A DNA stretch of 17,624 bases from Bacteroidetes bacterium UBA4009 (lineage in GTDB: Bacteria; Bacteroidota; Bacteroidia; NS11-12g; UBA9320), in NCBI GenBank assembly GCA_002384205.1, contig DGBH01000001.1, positions 1-17,624 on the forward strand, given 5' to 3'. The position numbers and the translations under genes are program-made. Positions within the stretch are counted from its first letter, which is position 1, and each line of letters starts with the position of its first letter. Positions 7,536 to 15,709 of the stretch are shown one piece after another. Below the pieces are notes generated by a model, which was not told the DNA's origin, searched no databases, and worked only from the letters and a program-made list of their open reading frames with translations.

Positions 7536-9089
7536 CTATTGCTGATTTACTTTTTCCATTAATGCATCAAAAAGCATCTCGCTAATATACTTTGACCCTT
7601 TATAACTAAAATGCGTGTAATCTTTTTGCGCTAGACCTTCGTTTACCCATGCCACCATTGAGTTTTCGCCGCCCATCGCTTCATATAAGTCCCAAAAACA
7701 ACAACCTGAAGATAACGCAGCTTCTCGCATAGCATCTCTAATTAATGGAATATTGGTATATGAAACCATTGTTCCCGCTTCATTTTTACTCATGTCGCTT
7801 GGTCCTATTACAAGTATGCTAACCCCGGGATTGACAGCTTTAATGCTTTGTAACTGTTTGGTGAAAAGGGACTTGTAATAACCGTAGTCAGACCGTACGT
7901 TCGGAATTACATTTATACCATATTGAAGAATTATAGCTCTCACATTCAATGCCTCCAACTGCTTCCGATACAACCCTTGACTCATTTTATTAAATCCAAT
8001 TGCCGAGCTGCCACGCATAGGAAAATTATCTACTGCCACTCCAGAGGTGCCATCTAACGCCACTCCATAGATTAGTGGGAATTTACCATTTATAAAATCA
8101 AATCTAAGCTCTTTGTCCGTATTCAAATCCCATTGCTGCACACCTAATCCGTCTGATGGCTTTAAATTGTAATTATTTACATTATTATCACAGGTCAACT
8201 GTAATTGGGATACTTCATCATTTTCATACAATAGAGTTATGCGGGCATATTGTCGCACGCTCAAATAACTTTTACTTCCATTTCTGAATATTAAATATGA
8301 CTGTTCTTGCTTTTTATTACTAAACGCTGGTTGTACACTCTTTTTGGTGTCATCATACGTCCATTTTAAAAAAGAGGTATAATCACCATCAAACGTAAAC
8401 GAAGATCCTCCAATTCCATACTTTCCGTCAGTCCGAGTGGAGCCGTTAATGTAGAAAGCATGCTTCCTCATGTTTTTACTGTGTGAAACAAAAACAGATT
8501 GTCTTGATGTTGCAGCAGGTTCGTTTGGCAACACGATTCCAGGGCCTTGTCCGCCATATACCTTCTGTAACTTATTTCTGAAGTAATCTGAGATTCGATC
8601 ACCTTCTAATTGAGAATCTCCATAGTGCAATATGCGTACAACTTTTGTTTTACTTTCCTTTATTAGCCCGTTTTGGAGCGCTTTTAGCGCACCAGGGTTG
8701 CTCTTTGGAATTTGTATCCTGCGGTAATAAGGAACCTCTTTAAGACTTGCCATGGCTTCCCTCGCCGCAACTGTATCGCTGTTAAGAACAGTGCCTATTT
8801 GAACGTTTGCTATAGGTGAAAGGGTGTCTGCTATCTCTGAGTTTGATTTGGGATTAATCCCCGCTAAAACGCTATCTAAATTCACCTCCTTATGGGTAGA
8901 TTTATCGTCACCCATAAGCTCGTCGAGAGTAATGAACTTGAATTTAAAAGTGCTGCTTAATTGTATTCCTTCTTTAGGAAATAACCATACAATTGTGCCC
9001 AAAAGAAGGTTTACTGCCACGATAGCTAGAAATAATTTGGTAGGTCGTAGGCTTCTACTTTCTAGATATTTACTTCTGTCAAGCTTCAC
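7536..9089 (-). CDS. membrane-anchored SGNH/GDSL hydrolase with large insertion, Ape1-like layout
   Basis: A 517-residue periplasmic protein, inferred to be anchored by one N-terminal membrane segment (about residues 19-36) after a basic cytoplasmic stretch. A low-complexity linker (about 55-130) leads to the SGNH domain. Block I is HYGDSQLEGD with nucleophile Ser159. A likely block II is RGSSA with Gly360. Block III is LQYGIN with Asn393. Block V is DYTH with Asp490 and His493. All four blocks are intact, so it should be active. About 195 residues between blocks I and II look beta-rich and could be a carbohydrate-binding insertion. Peptidoglycan O-acetylesterase Ape1 also has an SGNH domain interrupted by a beta module, and a similar segment after GDS (R..LQ..YGG.GPG). 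Substrate is inference: O-acetylated murein or another acylated glycan. It lies 8 nt after the LysM gene and 4 nt before tadA. Confidence 0.8.
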   Translation of the reverse strand: MKLDRSKYLESRSLRPTKLFLAIVAVNLLLGTIVWLFPKEGIQLSSTFKFKFITLDELMGDDKSTHKEVNLDSVLAGINPKSNSEIADTLSPIANVQIGTVLNSDTVAAREAMASLKEVPYYRRIQIPKSNPGALKALQNGLIKESKTKVVRILHYGDSQLEGDRISDYFRNKLQKVYGGQGPGIVLPNEPAATSRQSVFVSHSKNMRKHAFYINGSTRTDGKYGIGGSSFTFDGDYTSFLKWTYDDTKKSVQPAFSNKKQEQSYLIFRNGSKSYLSVRQYARITLLYENDEVSQLQLTCDNNVNNYNLKPSDGLGVQQWDLNTDKELRFDFINGKFPLIYGVALDGTSGVAVDNFPMRGSSAIGFNKMSQGLYRKQLEALNVRAIILQYGINVIPNVRSDYGYYKSLFTKQLQSIKAVNPGVSILVIGPSDMSKNEAGTMVSYTNIPLIRDAMREAALSSGCCFWDLYEAMGGENSMVAWVNEGLAQKDYTHFSYKGSKYISEMLFDALMEKVNQQ

Positions 9090-9097
9090 ATTAACAA

Positions 9098-10297
9098 TTA
9101 GTCTTTAAGCATTATTCTATTTATTTCACCTTGGGGCAGTTTGTCCATTTTTTTATAGTAAGACAGTTTGCTAGACGGGACCACTATTTTTAATCGTTGG
9201 TTTACGATTATTTTATTCCCTCGAATGTTATTCCATTGTCTTAGTTCATTCACTTCGCAATCATATAAATCAGCGATCCTTAATAGAATGTCACCTTTTC
9301 TAACTTTATAGTAAACTATAGCTGTTGTGCTCTGCACAACAGGCGCTTCTTCCTGAGTTTTTACTGGCGTAACAACTGTTGTATCCTTTGCTTTTTCCAC
9401 CGAAATAGGCAACGCGGGTGGCGTCGTATGCACATAAACCTCGTCACCTAATTCATAAAACTGGTTGACTCTGGTAGACGGTATGGTGATATAGAAGAGT
9501 GAGGCAGTTTGTGGAATTACATATTTTTTATAGGTTGAATTCAGCTCTTTAAGCAGTTTGTAATCCACGTTTAGCACGGTTGACAAGTGCTCTAGAGTGG
9601 TGTATCTTGAAACAGAAACTATCCCGGTAGTTATGGAAATGGATTTTGTTTTGTACCCCATTTCTTTATAAAAATTGGCACAATATGTTGCGGCCACGAA
9701 ATGAGAATACGTGTTTTTAACCCCCCCTGGTAAATAACTACATATCGTTTCGTAATCGCGAGCGTCTCCAGCAAGAGCATATGCTTTTAGCCAATCATCT
9801 TCATTCGCATTGTAGGCAGTAAGTGCCAAACGCCAATCTCGGTATAGCTCAAATAAACGTGTTATTTCGGCACAAAAAACAGCGGCAGACTTTAACACAT
9901 CTCTTCGCTCGTCTATGTAATTTGTGATAACTAATCCGTTTTTAGTAGCCGTTCTGTGTCTTAAACCAAACGGGCCCTCTTTTCCGTCTACCCCTTTTTC
10001 GGTCAAGTTAAAATTGGTTAATGATATACTAGCATATCTTAATTCACCAGGAACTTTATTTTCTATAAATACTGCTTTTAACGCATTGTCAAACGTTAAA
10101 AATTTACGGAGGGTCTCTATGTTAGCGGGTTTGGATGATTTTTGATAATCAGCTATTTGCGCACGTACCGCCGCATTAAAATCTAATGGGATTTCGGATT
10201 GTATTCGTTTAAGTCTAGCTGTAATTTCTTTGTCGCTAGTTTGCGAAAAGCAACTTAGATACAGTATGCCAAATAAAAATAATAAGTTAGGTCGCAT
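9098..10297 (-). CDS. LysM protein with degenerate MltD-like lytic transglycosylase domain
   Basis: A 399-residue exported protein. Residues 1-19 form a signal peptide ending near FSQ. Cys16 is preceded by YLS, a poor lipobox, so signal peptidase I is likelier. Residues about 70-210 align with the MltD/Slt fold: VPGELRY, then YIDERRDVLKSA, then DWRLALTAYNAN and TYSHFVAA. Where active enzymes have an ES(A/F) motif with the catalytic Glu, this protein reads SISLTNF, placing Leu93 at the Glu position. The usual GxxGxWQ segment has become GKEGPFGL. Catalysis is therefore doubtful. A weak LysM-like unit lies at about 229-272 and a clear one at 329-373 (YYKVRKGDILLRIADLY). The likely role is murein binding or scaffolding. 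Its start overlaps the gatA stop by 11 nt. A G7 run on its coding strand (9721-9727) is a possible slippage site. Confidence 0.83.
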   Translation of the reverse strand: MRPNLLFLFGILYLSCFSQTSDKEITARLKRIQSEIPLDFNAAVRAQIADYQKSSKPANIETLRKFLTFDNALKAVFIENKVPGELRYASISLTNFNLTEKGVDGKEGPFGLRHRTATKNGLVITNYIDERRDVLKSAAVFCAEITRLFELYRDWRLALTAYNANEDDWLKAYALAGDARDYETICSYLPGGVKNTYSHFVAATYCANFYKEMGYKTKSISITTGIVSVSRYTTLEHLSTVLNVDYKLLKELNSTYKKYVIPQTASLFYITIPSTRVNQFYELGDEVYVHTTPPALPISVEKAKDTTVVTPVKTQEEAPVVQSTTAIVYYKVRKGDILLRIADLYDCEVNELRQWNNIRGNKIIVNQRLKIVVPSSKLSYYKKMDKLPQGEINRIMLKD

Positions 10298-11717
10298 AAT
10301 AACCTGTCACTATTTTCGAAATGTTAAATAATTCGTTTTCGGCAAATGCTTTAGTCATAAAATGCATACCGATAGAAAGGCCATTTGATTCTTCTGTAGG
10401 TATAGAAATAGCAGGTAAGCCAGCCAAAGACGCTTGCACTGTAAACATATCTGCAAGCCACATTTGGATAGGATCTTTTGTTTTTTCACCCCCTAATTCA
10501 AATGCCGTAGTAGGCGCAGTAGGGCAAAGAAATAAATCATAGTTTTCTAAGATTTTTTCGCTTTCTATCTTAATTACGTTACGCACCTTTAATGCTTTAG
10601 TGTAATAGGCTTCATACGAATCAGCGCTTAGCACAAATGTACCTGTCATAATTCTTCTTTTTACCTCATGACCAAATCCTTCACTTCTTGATTTTTTAAA
10701 TGTAGACTCTATATCGTTAGCATCACTACTTCTATGACCATACAGCATCCCGCTATAACGTGAAAGGTTAGAAGAAGCTTCTGCCGCGGTAAGCACGTAA
10801 TAACAAGGAACCATATAATCTAAATAGGGGAATGACTGCTCTTCTACGGTATGTCCGTCAGCTCTTAGTTTGTCTATAAGCGAATTGTATGCTGACTTAA
10901 CGTCATCTGCTAGTCCTTCACTAAGCATAGCTTCCTTGGAGTATGCTATTCTATATTTTTTAGTGGTGTTGGCTACAAATTTTTCAACAGGAGCAGATGA
11001 AGAGGTGGCGTCTAACTCATCTTTACCGGCCATTATTTCAAGCAATAATGCAGCATCTTCTTCGCTGCTGGTTATTGGACCTATTTGATCAAAACTTGAA
11101 GCATATGCAAACAACCCGTATCTAGATATTCTGCCGTAGGTAGGTTTTAGTCCAAAAGTGCCTGTAAATGAGCTTGGTTGGCGAACCGAACCTCCCGTAT
11201 CCGACCCAAGTGCCGCTAAGCACAAGTCTGCTTGAACAGCAACAGCACTGCCGCCAGAGCTACCCCCTGGCACTTTGCTATAATCTGCTGCATTTTTAAC
11301 TGGGCCAAAAGCCGAATTTTCATTGCTGGCACCCATCGCAAATTCATCACAATTAGTTCTACTAATTACGATAACATCTTCGTCTAGTAAGCGTTGTAAT
11401 GCCGTGGCTGTGTATACTGCCTCGTAGTTTTCTACTATTTTAGAAGAGCCAGAAACTTTGTGATTCTTGTAGCAGATATTATCTTTAACGGCAAGGAACA
11501 TTCCTGCCAATTTACCTGCAGTTCCGTCTTTTATTTTTTGATCTATTGCCGCTGCACGTAATTTTACTTCCTCCCCAAAAACTTCTAACACCGCATTTAG
11601 ATGCTTATGTTCTTCGTTCTGGTGAAGATAGTAATTGGCTAAGTCAGTGCAGGTAGTTTTTCCTTGGCTTATATCTGACTGTATGTGGGCAAGTGATGTA
11701 TATTTTTTTGCAATCAT
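10287..11717 (-). CDS. gatA: aspartyl/glutamyl-tRNA amidotransferase subunit A
   Basis: A 476-residue amidase-signature enzyme, the glutaminase subunit of GatCAB, which converts Glu-tRNA(Gln) and Asp-tRNA(Asn) to the amidated forms in the cytoplasm. The Ser-cisSer-Lys triad is visible: Lys78 in AVKDN, the cis-Ser in GGSSGGS (Ser153), and nucleophile Ser177 in [43 protein letters not shown] and [17 protein letters not shown] are typical of GatA rather than of other amidases. Length is normal. GatB and GatC are not in the window. The start overlaps the tatA stop by 4 nt (ATGA), and its own stop overlaps the next start by 11 nt, so it is the second gene of a tightly coupled operon. Confidence 0.96.
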   Translation of the reverse strand: MIAKKYTSLAHIQSDISQGKTTCTDLANYYLHQNEEHKHLNAVLEVFGEEVKLRAAAIDQKIKDGTAGKLAGMFLAVKDNICYKNHKVSGSSKIVENYEAVYTATALQRLLDEDVIVISRTNCDEFAMGASNENSAFGPVKNAADYSKVPGGSSGGSAVAVQADLCLAALGSDTGGSVRQPSSFTGTFGLKPTYGRISRYGLFAYASSFDQIGPITSSEEDAALLLEIMAGKDELDATSSSAPVEKFVANTTKKYRIAYSKEAMLSEGLADDVKSAYNSLIDKLRADGHTVEEQSFPYLDYMVPCYYVLTAAEASSNLSRYSGMLYGHRSSDANDIESTFKKSRSEGFGHEVKRRIMTGTFVLSADSYEAYYTKALKVRNVIKIESEKILENYDLFLCPTAPTTAFELGGEKTKDPIQMWLADMFTVQASLAGLPAISIPTEESNGLSIGMHFMTKAFAENELFNISKIVTGYYAT

Positions 11718-11935
11718 TCAGCGGACTTGTCCTCTGTTTTAGAATTGGTTTTTGGCTTTTCATTCATACCTTCTCTTAATTGCTCGGTCACATCATTTTT
11801 TGCCTTATTAAACTCACGTATTCCTGATCCTAATCCTTTCATCAATTCTGGAATTTTTCTTCCTCCAAATAGCAAAAGAATGGCAAATATGATGACTATC
11901 CACTCCATTCCGCCCATACTTAAAAACAATAACAT
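11714..11935 (-). CDS. tatA: Sec-independent translocase subunit TatA/E
   Basis: A 73-residue inner-membrane protein that forms the pore-like component of twin-arginine transport of folded proteins. It shows a short N-terminal membrane helix ([14 protein letters not shown]), the FGGRKIPEL hinge, the amphipathic helix [15 protein letters not shown], and a charged polar tail. The frame stays open to 12034, but that longer version would add 33 residues unlike any TatA and would begin 2 nt from the divergent dioxygenase gene. The ATG at 11935 gives the usual TatA N-terminus and leaves a 100-nt divergent promoter region; 11917 is a second possible start. No Tat-exported protein is obvious in the window. 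It is the first gene of the minus-strand operon and is coupled to gatA by ATGA. Confidence 0.9.
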   Translation of the reverse strand: MLLFLSMGGMEWIVIIFAILLLFGGRKIPELMKGLGSGIREFNKAKNDVTEQLREGMNEKPKTNSKTEDKSAE

Positions 11936-11962
11936 AGTTTTTTTTATTAATATTTCCTTATG

Positions 11963-11970
11963 CAAACGTA
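11963..11970 (-). promoter_or_regulatory. Bacteroidota-type -7 box for the tatA operon
   Basis: On the minus strand the sequence is TACGTTTG followed by C, an exact fit to TAnnTTTG. It is 27 nt before the tatA start at 11935, which supports that start over the longer frame. No clear -33 element is visible. It would drive all five minus-strand genes. Confidence 0.5.
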
Positions 11971-12035
11971 CTACAATTCTTTGGATATTGTGAAGTGATA
12001 GATAATCCTTAAATTCGTTTAAAATTAGACACAAA

Positions 12036-12563
12036 ATGGCAGTAAGACGACCTTTTAACCTACAAAAGTGGATAGACGAGCATAGAGATGAGCTTAAACC
12101 CCCTGTGGGGAATCGAAACCTGTATAAAGATGCAGGTGATTACATCGTAATGATTGTTGCAGGACCTAATGCTCGTAAAGACTACCATTATAATGAAACA
12201 GAAGAACTTTTTTACCAGCTAGAGGGCGACATTAATGTCCGAATACAAGAAAATGGGGAGGCGGTAGACATTCCTATAAAAGCAGGAGACATGTTTCTTT
12301 TGCCTGCCCAAGTACCCCACTCGCCTGTGCGAAGTGAGGGAAGTATTGGGCTAGTAATAGAGTGTAAACGAACGAATAATGAGCAAGACGGACTCATGTG
12401 GTTTTGTGAAAATTGCAATCATAAGCTACACGAATACAAATTCCCGCTTACCGATATTGAAAAAGATTTTATCCCTCGATTTAAGGAGTTTTATGCTTCT
12501 GAAGAACTACGTACTTGCAATTCATGCGGTACGGTAATGAGCACAGATCCCAGATTTGTTTAA
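12036..12563 (+). CDS. nbaC: 3-hydroxyanthranilate 3,4-dioxygenase
   Basis: A 175-residue cupin dioxygenase that opens the ring of 3-hydroxyanthranilate to 2-amino-3-carboxymuconate semialdehyde, the quinolinate precursor for NAD, or part of tryptophan catabolism. The catalytic iron ligands are visible as His51, Glu57 and His95 (HYNETEE and QVPHSP), with Arg47, Arg99 and Glu110 as likely substrate residues. The bacterial-type rubredoxin-like second metal site is intact: Cys124 and Cys127 (CENC), Cys161 and Cys164 (CNSC). Length matches the bacterial enzymes of 174-180 residues. No other kynurenine-pathway gene is adjacent, so the pathway must be completed elsewhere. It is divergent from tatA with 100 nt between starts. 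The SDR gene follows after 57 nt in the same direction. Confidence 0.95.
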   Translation: MAVRRPFNLQKWIDEHRDELKPPVGNRNLYKDAGDYIVMIVAGPNARKDYHYNETEELFYQLEGDINVRIQENGEAVDIPIKAGDMFLLPAQVPHSPVRSEGSIGLVIECKRTNNEQDGLMWFCENCNHKLHEYKFPLTDIEKDFIPRFKEFYASEELRTCNSCGTVMSTDPRFV

Positions 12564-12620
12564 AAACAGTACATTAGGTGAGGCTTTGCACAATATTGGT
12601 GAACTTCCTAACTGGTTAGA

Positions 12621-13382
12621 ATGATAGCGCTCATCACAGGAGCATCGGCGGGCATTGGGAAAGAACTTGCAACTGAATTTGCCAAGGACAAAATAGACTT
12701 AGTGCTAGTAGCCCGAAGAGAAGAAAAAATGCTCGAACACGCCTTGTTTCTGGAGACTACGTATGGTGTAAAAGTGAGCGTAATTCCTATGGATTTGGCA
12801 GCACCGAACAATGCTGAACAACTATTTGATGAAATTCAAAAACGGGGCTTTCAAATTGATTTTTTAATAAACAACGCCGGTTTTGGTGATAGCGGTGAGT
12901 TTGTTGATAGCGTTTTAACTAGGCAAGAGGATATGATAAATCTGAATATACTTTCGCTTACCAAGTTAACTCGATTGTTTGGCGCCGATATGAAAAAAAG
13001 AAACCGCGGAACGATTTTAAACGTTGCGTCGGACGCCGCCTTTAGGCCGGGTCCTATGATGAGTGTTTACTTTGCATCCAAGCACTACGTGCTCGCTTTT
13101 TCAGAAGCCATAGCCGAAGAGTTAAGGCCATACGGGGTTTACGTATGCACTTTATGTCCTGGTTCTACCCAGAGTGAATTTGGTGAAATGGCCGGTTTTG
13201 GAAAAATTGATCCCAACAGTAGTAACCCCACTTCTGCAGAAGTGGCCGCCTTTGGTTACAGCCAAATGAAAAAGAAAAAAGTAGTATTCATTCATGGGCG
13301 AAAAATTCGACTGAGGGCGTATTTAACCCGCGTATTACCAAAAAGACTAGTTAGGCGATGGGTTTATCGACAAATGGCCTGA
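12621..13382 (+). CDS. short-chain dehydrogenase/reductase, classical type
   Basis: A 253-residue cytoplasmic oxidoreductase of unknown substrate. The cofactor loop TGASAGIG is at 6-13 and NNAG at 84-87. The catalytic residues Asn109, Ser137, Tyr150 and Lys154 (YFASK) are all present. ARRE at 31-34, just after the second strand, carries Arg residues that favour NADP over NAD. The C-terminal 40 residues are strongly basic (KKKKVVF, then RKIRLRAYL and KRLVRRWVY), which could mean peripheral contact with membrane or a polyanion. It starts at the ATG at 12621, 57 nt after the dioxygenase stop. Co-transcription is plausible, but nothing in the sequence ties its substrate to the kynurenine pathway. 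Confidence 0.88.
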   Translation: MIALITGASAGIGKELATEFAKDKIDLVLVARREEKMLEHALFLETTYGVKVSVIPMDLAAPNNAEQLFDEIQKRGFQIDFLINNAGFGDSGEFVDSVLTRQEDMINLNILSLTKLTRLFGADMKKRNRGTILNVASDAAFRPGPMMSVYFASKHYVLAFSEAIAEELRPYGVYVCTLCPGSTQSEFGEMAGFGKIDPNSSNPTSAEVAAFGYSQMKKKKVVFIHGRKIRLRAYLTRVLPKRLVRRWVYRQMA

Positions 13383-13479
13383 TTACGAATATCATACTAG
13401 CGCATTCTGAGCCGCAAGTATCTAGTACTCTATTTTACATATTGTCCTTTTGCCTTATTATAAAAGTAAATATTTAACC

Positions 13480-13487
13480 CATCTTTG
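13480..13487 (+). promoter_or_regulatory. candidate -7 box upstream of pssA
   Basis: CATCTTTG followed by C has one mismatch to TAnnTTTG. It sits in the 205-nt gap before pssA and would give a leader of about 95 nt containing two inverted repeats. No -33 element is at the expected distance. Otherwise 13383-13587 holds no gene that I can see. Confidence 0.3.
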
Positions 13488-13509
13488 CGTCATGATTCAA
13501 AGGTTGATA

Positions 13510-13530
13510 TTACGCCATACTATTGCGTAA
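13510..13530. repeat. inverted repeat TTACGC-N9-GCGTAA before pssA
   Basis: TTACGC at 13510-13515 and GCGTAA at 13525-13530 are perfect inverted copies spaced by 9 nt, so the centres lie 15 nt apart. This could be an operator dyad or an RNA hairpin in the pssA leader. A second small hairpin, GCC-TTAC-GGC, lies at 13569-13578, 9 nt before the start codon. Confidence 0.4.
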
Positions 13531-13587
13531 CTAGAAATAGAATCCTTTTAAAAACAAGCAAACAAAAAGCCTTACGGCAAAAAAGCC

Positions 13588-14307
13588 ATGCTTAACCTAA
13601 AAAAACAGATACCCAATTTACTTACCCTTTCCAATCTGCTTTGTGGTATGTTTATTATCATCAACGCATTTCAATTAGAATTTTTAAACGCAGCCTATTG
13701 GGCTATTGCCGCCTTGATTTTTGATTTTTTAGATGGTACCGCTGCGCGACTTATAAAAGTGAGTTCTCCCTTTGGTAAAGAACTTGATTCTTTGGCCGAT
13801 ATGGTGAGTTTTGGGGTGGCGCCGGCTATGGTTTTATATAATTATTGGAGTAATGAGTTATACGAGTCGGAAGCACTTACCTCTTCTGCATACGATGGAC
13901 TTCTCATATGTATGCCGTTGCTTATTGCTTTGCTATCTGGTTATCGATTAGCTAAATTTAATAGTTCCGAACAAAACAATGATTATTTCATTGGACTGCC
14001 CACGCCCGTTATGGCATTAGCTTGTTTTGCGCTACCGCTTGCTGCCGAGCAGCATGAGCTGACAAATATTTGGTTAAATCATCCTTTTTTCATTATGCTG
14101 TTTTGCGTTATTGGTGCTCTCTTATTGATAAGCAATATCAAACTCTTTTCTATTAAAATTGGATCACAAAACAAAAAGCTAAACAGTATACGAGTTGCAA
14201 TGTTGCTTACATGCGCGCTGTTAATAGGCTGGCTACATTTTTTAGGTGGTTTTCTTTGTTTGATAGTGTACTTGGTATTTTCTTTGGCCTTTCAAAAATT
14301 AATCTAA
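13588..14307 (+). CDS. pssA: CDP-diacylglycerol-serine O-phosphatidyltransferase
   Basis: A 239-residue integral inner-membrane enzyme that transfers phosphatidate from CDP-diacylglycerol to L-serine, giving phosphatidylserine, the precursor of phosphatidylethanolamine. The CDP-alcohol phosphatidyltransferase signature is complete: Asp46, Asp49-Gly50, Ala53-Arg54, Gly63, Asp67 and Asp71. The N-terminal IPNLLTLSNLLCG and the stretch after the signature (MVSFGVAPA) point to serine rather than glycerol-3-phosphate as acceptor. Several hydrophobic segments, about six to eight, fill the rest. Length suits type II bacterial PssA. No phosphatidylserine decarboxylase gene is in the window. It is preceded by a long leader with inverted repeats and followed 64 nt later by glyA, which makes or consumes the same substrate, serine. 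Confidence 0.93.
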   Translation: MLNLKKQIPNLLTLSNLLCGMFIIINAFQLEFLNAAYWAIAALIFDFLDGTAARLIKVSSPFGKELDSLADMVSFGVAPAMVLYNYWSNELYESEALTSSAYDGLLICMPLLIALLSGYRLAKFNSSEQNNDYFIGLPTPVMALACFALPLAAEQHELTNIWLNHPFFIMLFCVIGALLLISNIKLFSIKIGSQNKKLNSIRVAMLLTCALLIGWLHFLGGFLCLIVYLVFSLAFQKLI

Positions 14308-14314
14308 ACAATAA

Positions 14315-14322
14315 TACTTTTA
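14315..14322 (+). promoter_or_regulatory. weak -7-like box upstream of glyA
   Basis: TACTTTTA has one mismatch to TAnnTTTG and is 49 nt before the glyA start. A short imperfect hairpin (GGATTT with AGATCC, one G-T pair) follows at 14323-14339. It is also possible that glyA is transcribed from the pssA promoter. Confidence 0.22.
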
Positions 14323-14371
14323 GGATTTATAAAAGATCCCTATACTCATTTACACATAAGACTGAATTCAA

Positions 14372-15643
14372 ATGGCAGATATAATATTTGACCTTTTAGC
14401 CAAGGAGCTAGATCGTCAACAAAATGGAATAGAGCTAATCGCTTCCGAAAACTTTACCTCAAAAGAAGTAATGAGCGCTATGGGTAGCGTGGCTACCAAT
14501 AAATATGCAGAGGGACTTCCAGGAAAGCGTTACTATGGCGGATGCGAAATAGTGGATCAAATAGAACAATTGGCCATAGACAGGGCCAAAGAGCTTTTTG
14601 GTGCCGAGTGGGTGAATGTTCAACCACATAGCGGTGCCCAAGCAAATGCTGCCGTAATGCTGGGCGTGCTTAATGCCGGAGATCAGATCCTTGGTTTTGA
14701 TCTGTCTCACGGAGGGCATCTTACTCATGGTAGTTCCGTAAATTTTTCTGGAAAACTATACAAACCGGCATTTTATGGCGTAGAAGAGCAAACTGGACTC
14801 ATAGATATGAACAAGGTAGAAGCTATTGCGCTAGAAGTAGTACCTAAGTTGATTATTTGTGGTGCGTCTTCCTATTCTAGAGACTGGGATTTTCCAAGAT
14901 TCAGGGCGATAGCAGACAAGGTGGGTGCTTTGTTACTTGCAGATATTTCTCATCCTAGCGGGTTAATCGCCGCTGGCCTTCTCAGTAACCCAATACCGCA
15001 TTGCCATATAGTAACCACTACAACCCATAAAACCTTACGCGGACCACGTGGAGGAATGATTATGATGGGAAAAGATTTTGATAACCCGTGGGGATTAACT
15101 ACACCTAAAGGAGAAATTAAAAAAATGAGCGCCGTACTTGATGGGGCTGTTTTCCCTGGGACCCAAGGCGGACCACTAGAACACGTTATAGCAGCCAAAG
15201 CTGTAGCCTATGGCGAGGCATTGCAACCGGCGTACAAAGAGTACTGCAAGCAAGTAATGGAAAACGCTCAAGCACTAGCTGCGGCTATGGTAGCTAGGGG
15301 TTATAAAATAATATCTGGTGGAACGGATAACCACATGATGCTTATAGACCTAAGACCCAAAAGTGACACACTTACTGGAAAGGTTGCAGAAAATGCATTG
15401 GTAAAAGCCGATATCACCATTAATAAAAATGCTGTTCCTTTTGAAACGCGTTCTCCTTTTGTTACTTCAGGTATTCGTATTGGAACGCCAGCCGTAACCA
15501 CAAGAGGAATGAAAACAAAGGACATGGAAAAAATAGCCGAGCTTATTGACCGGGTTCTAATGAATCCATACAATGACCTAATAATACGTGAGGTAAAAAC
15601 AGAAGTCAATGCCTGGATGAAGGATTTTCCTTTGTATTCTTAA
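14372..15643 (+). CDS. glyA: serine hydroxymethyltransferase
   Basis: A 423-residue cytoplasmic PLP enzyme that interconverts serine and glycine with tetrahydrofolate, feeding one-carbon units to purine, thymidylate and methionine synthesis. The PLP-binding Lys220 sits in [23 protein letters not shown] (21-28), [13 protein letters not shown] (45-57), QPHSGAQAN (84-92), and Asp191 with His194 in LADISHPSG are all typical. Length is normal for Bacteroidota GlyA. Nothing is missing. It follows pssA in the same direction after 64 nt. The 66 nt to the SulP start contain only a weak CAATA/TATTG stem (15668-15684). Confidence 0.97.
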   Translation: MADIIFDLLAKELDRQQNGIELIASENFTSKEVMSAMGSVATNKYAEGLPGKRYYGGCEIVDQIEQLAIDRAKELFGAEWVNVQPHSGAQANAAVMLGVLNAGDQILGFDLSHGGHLTHGSSVNFSGKLYKPAFYGVEEQTGLIDMNKVEAIALEVVPKLIICGASSYSRDWDFPRFRAIADKVGALLLADISHPSGLIAAGLLSNPIPHCHIVTTTTHKTLRGPRGGMIMMGKDFDNPWGLTTPKGEIKKMSAVLDGAVFPGTQGGPLEHVIAAKAVAYGEALQPAYKEYCKQVMENAQALAAAMVARGYKIISGGTDNHMMLIDLRPKSDTLTGKVAENALVKADITINKNAVPFETRSPFVTSGIRIGTPAVTTRGMKTKDMEKIAELIDRVLMNPYNDLIIREVKTEVNAWMKDFPLYS

Positions 15644-15709
15644 CTAAATCTGCTTAATCAAAACCCACAATACTGTTTTTATTGGAATAATTGGTGCTTG
15701 TAGATTAAA

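Noticed and set aside
11936-12034. 33-residue N-terminal extension of TatA
   Set aside because: Unlike any TatA N-terminus; it would overlap the -7 box and nearly touch the divergent dioxygenase gene. The start at 11935 is preferred.
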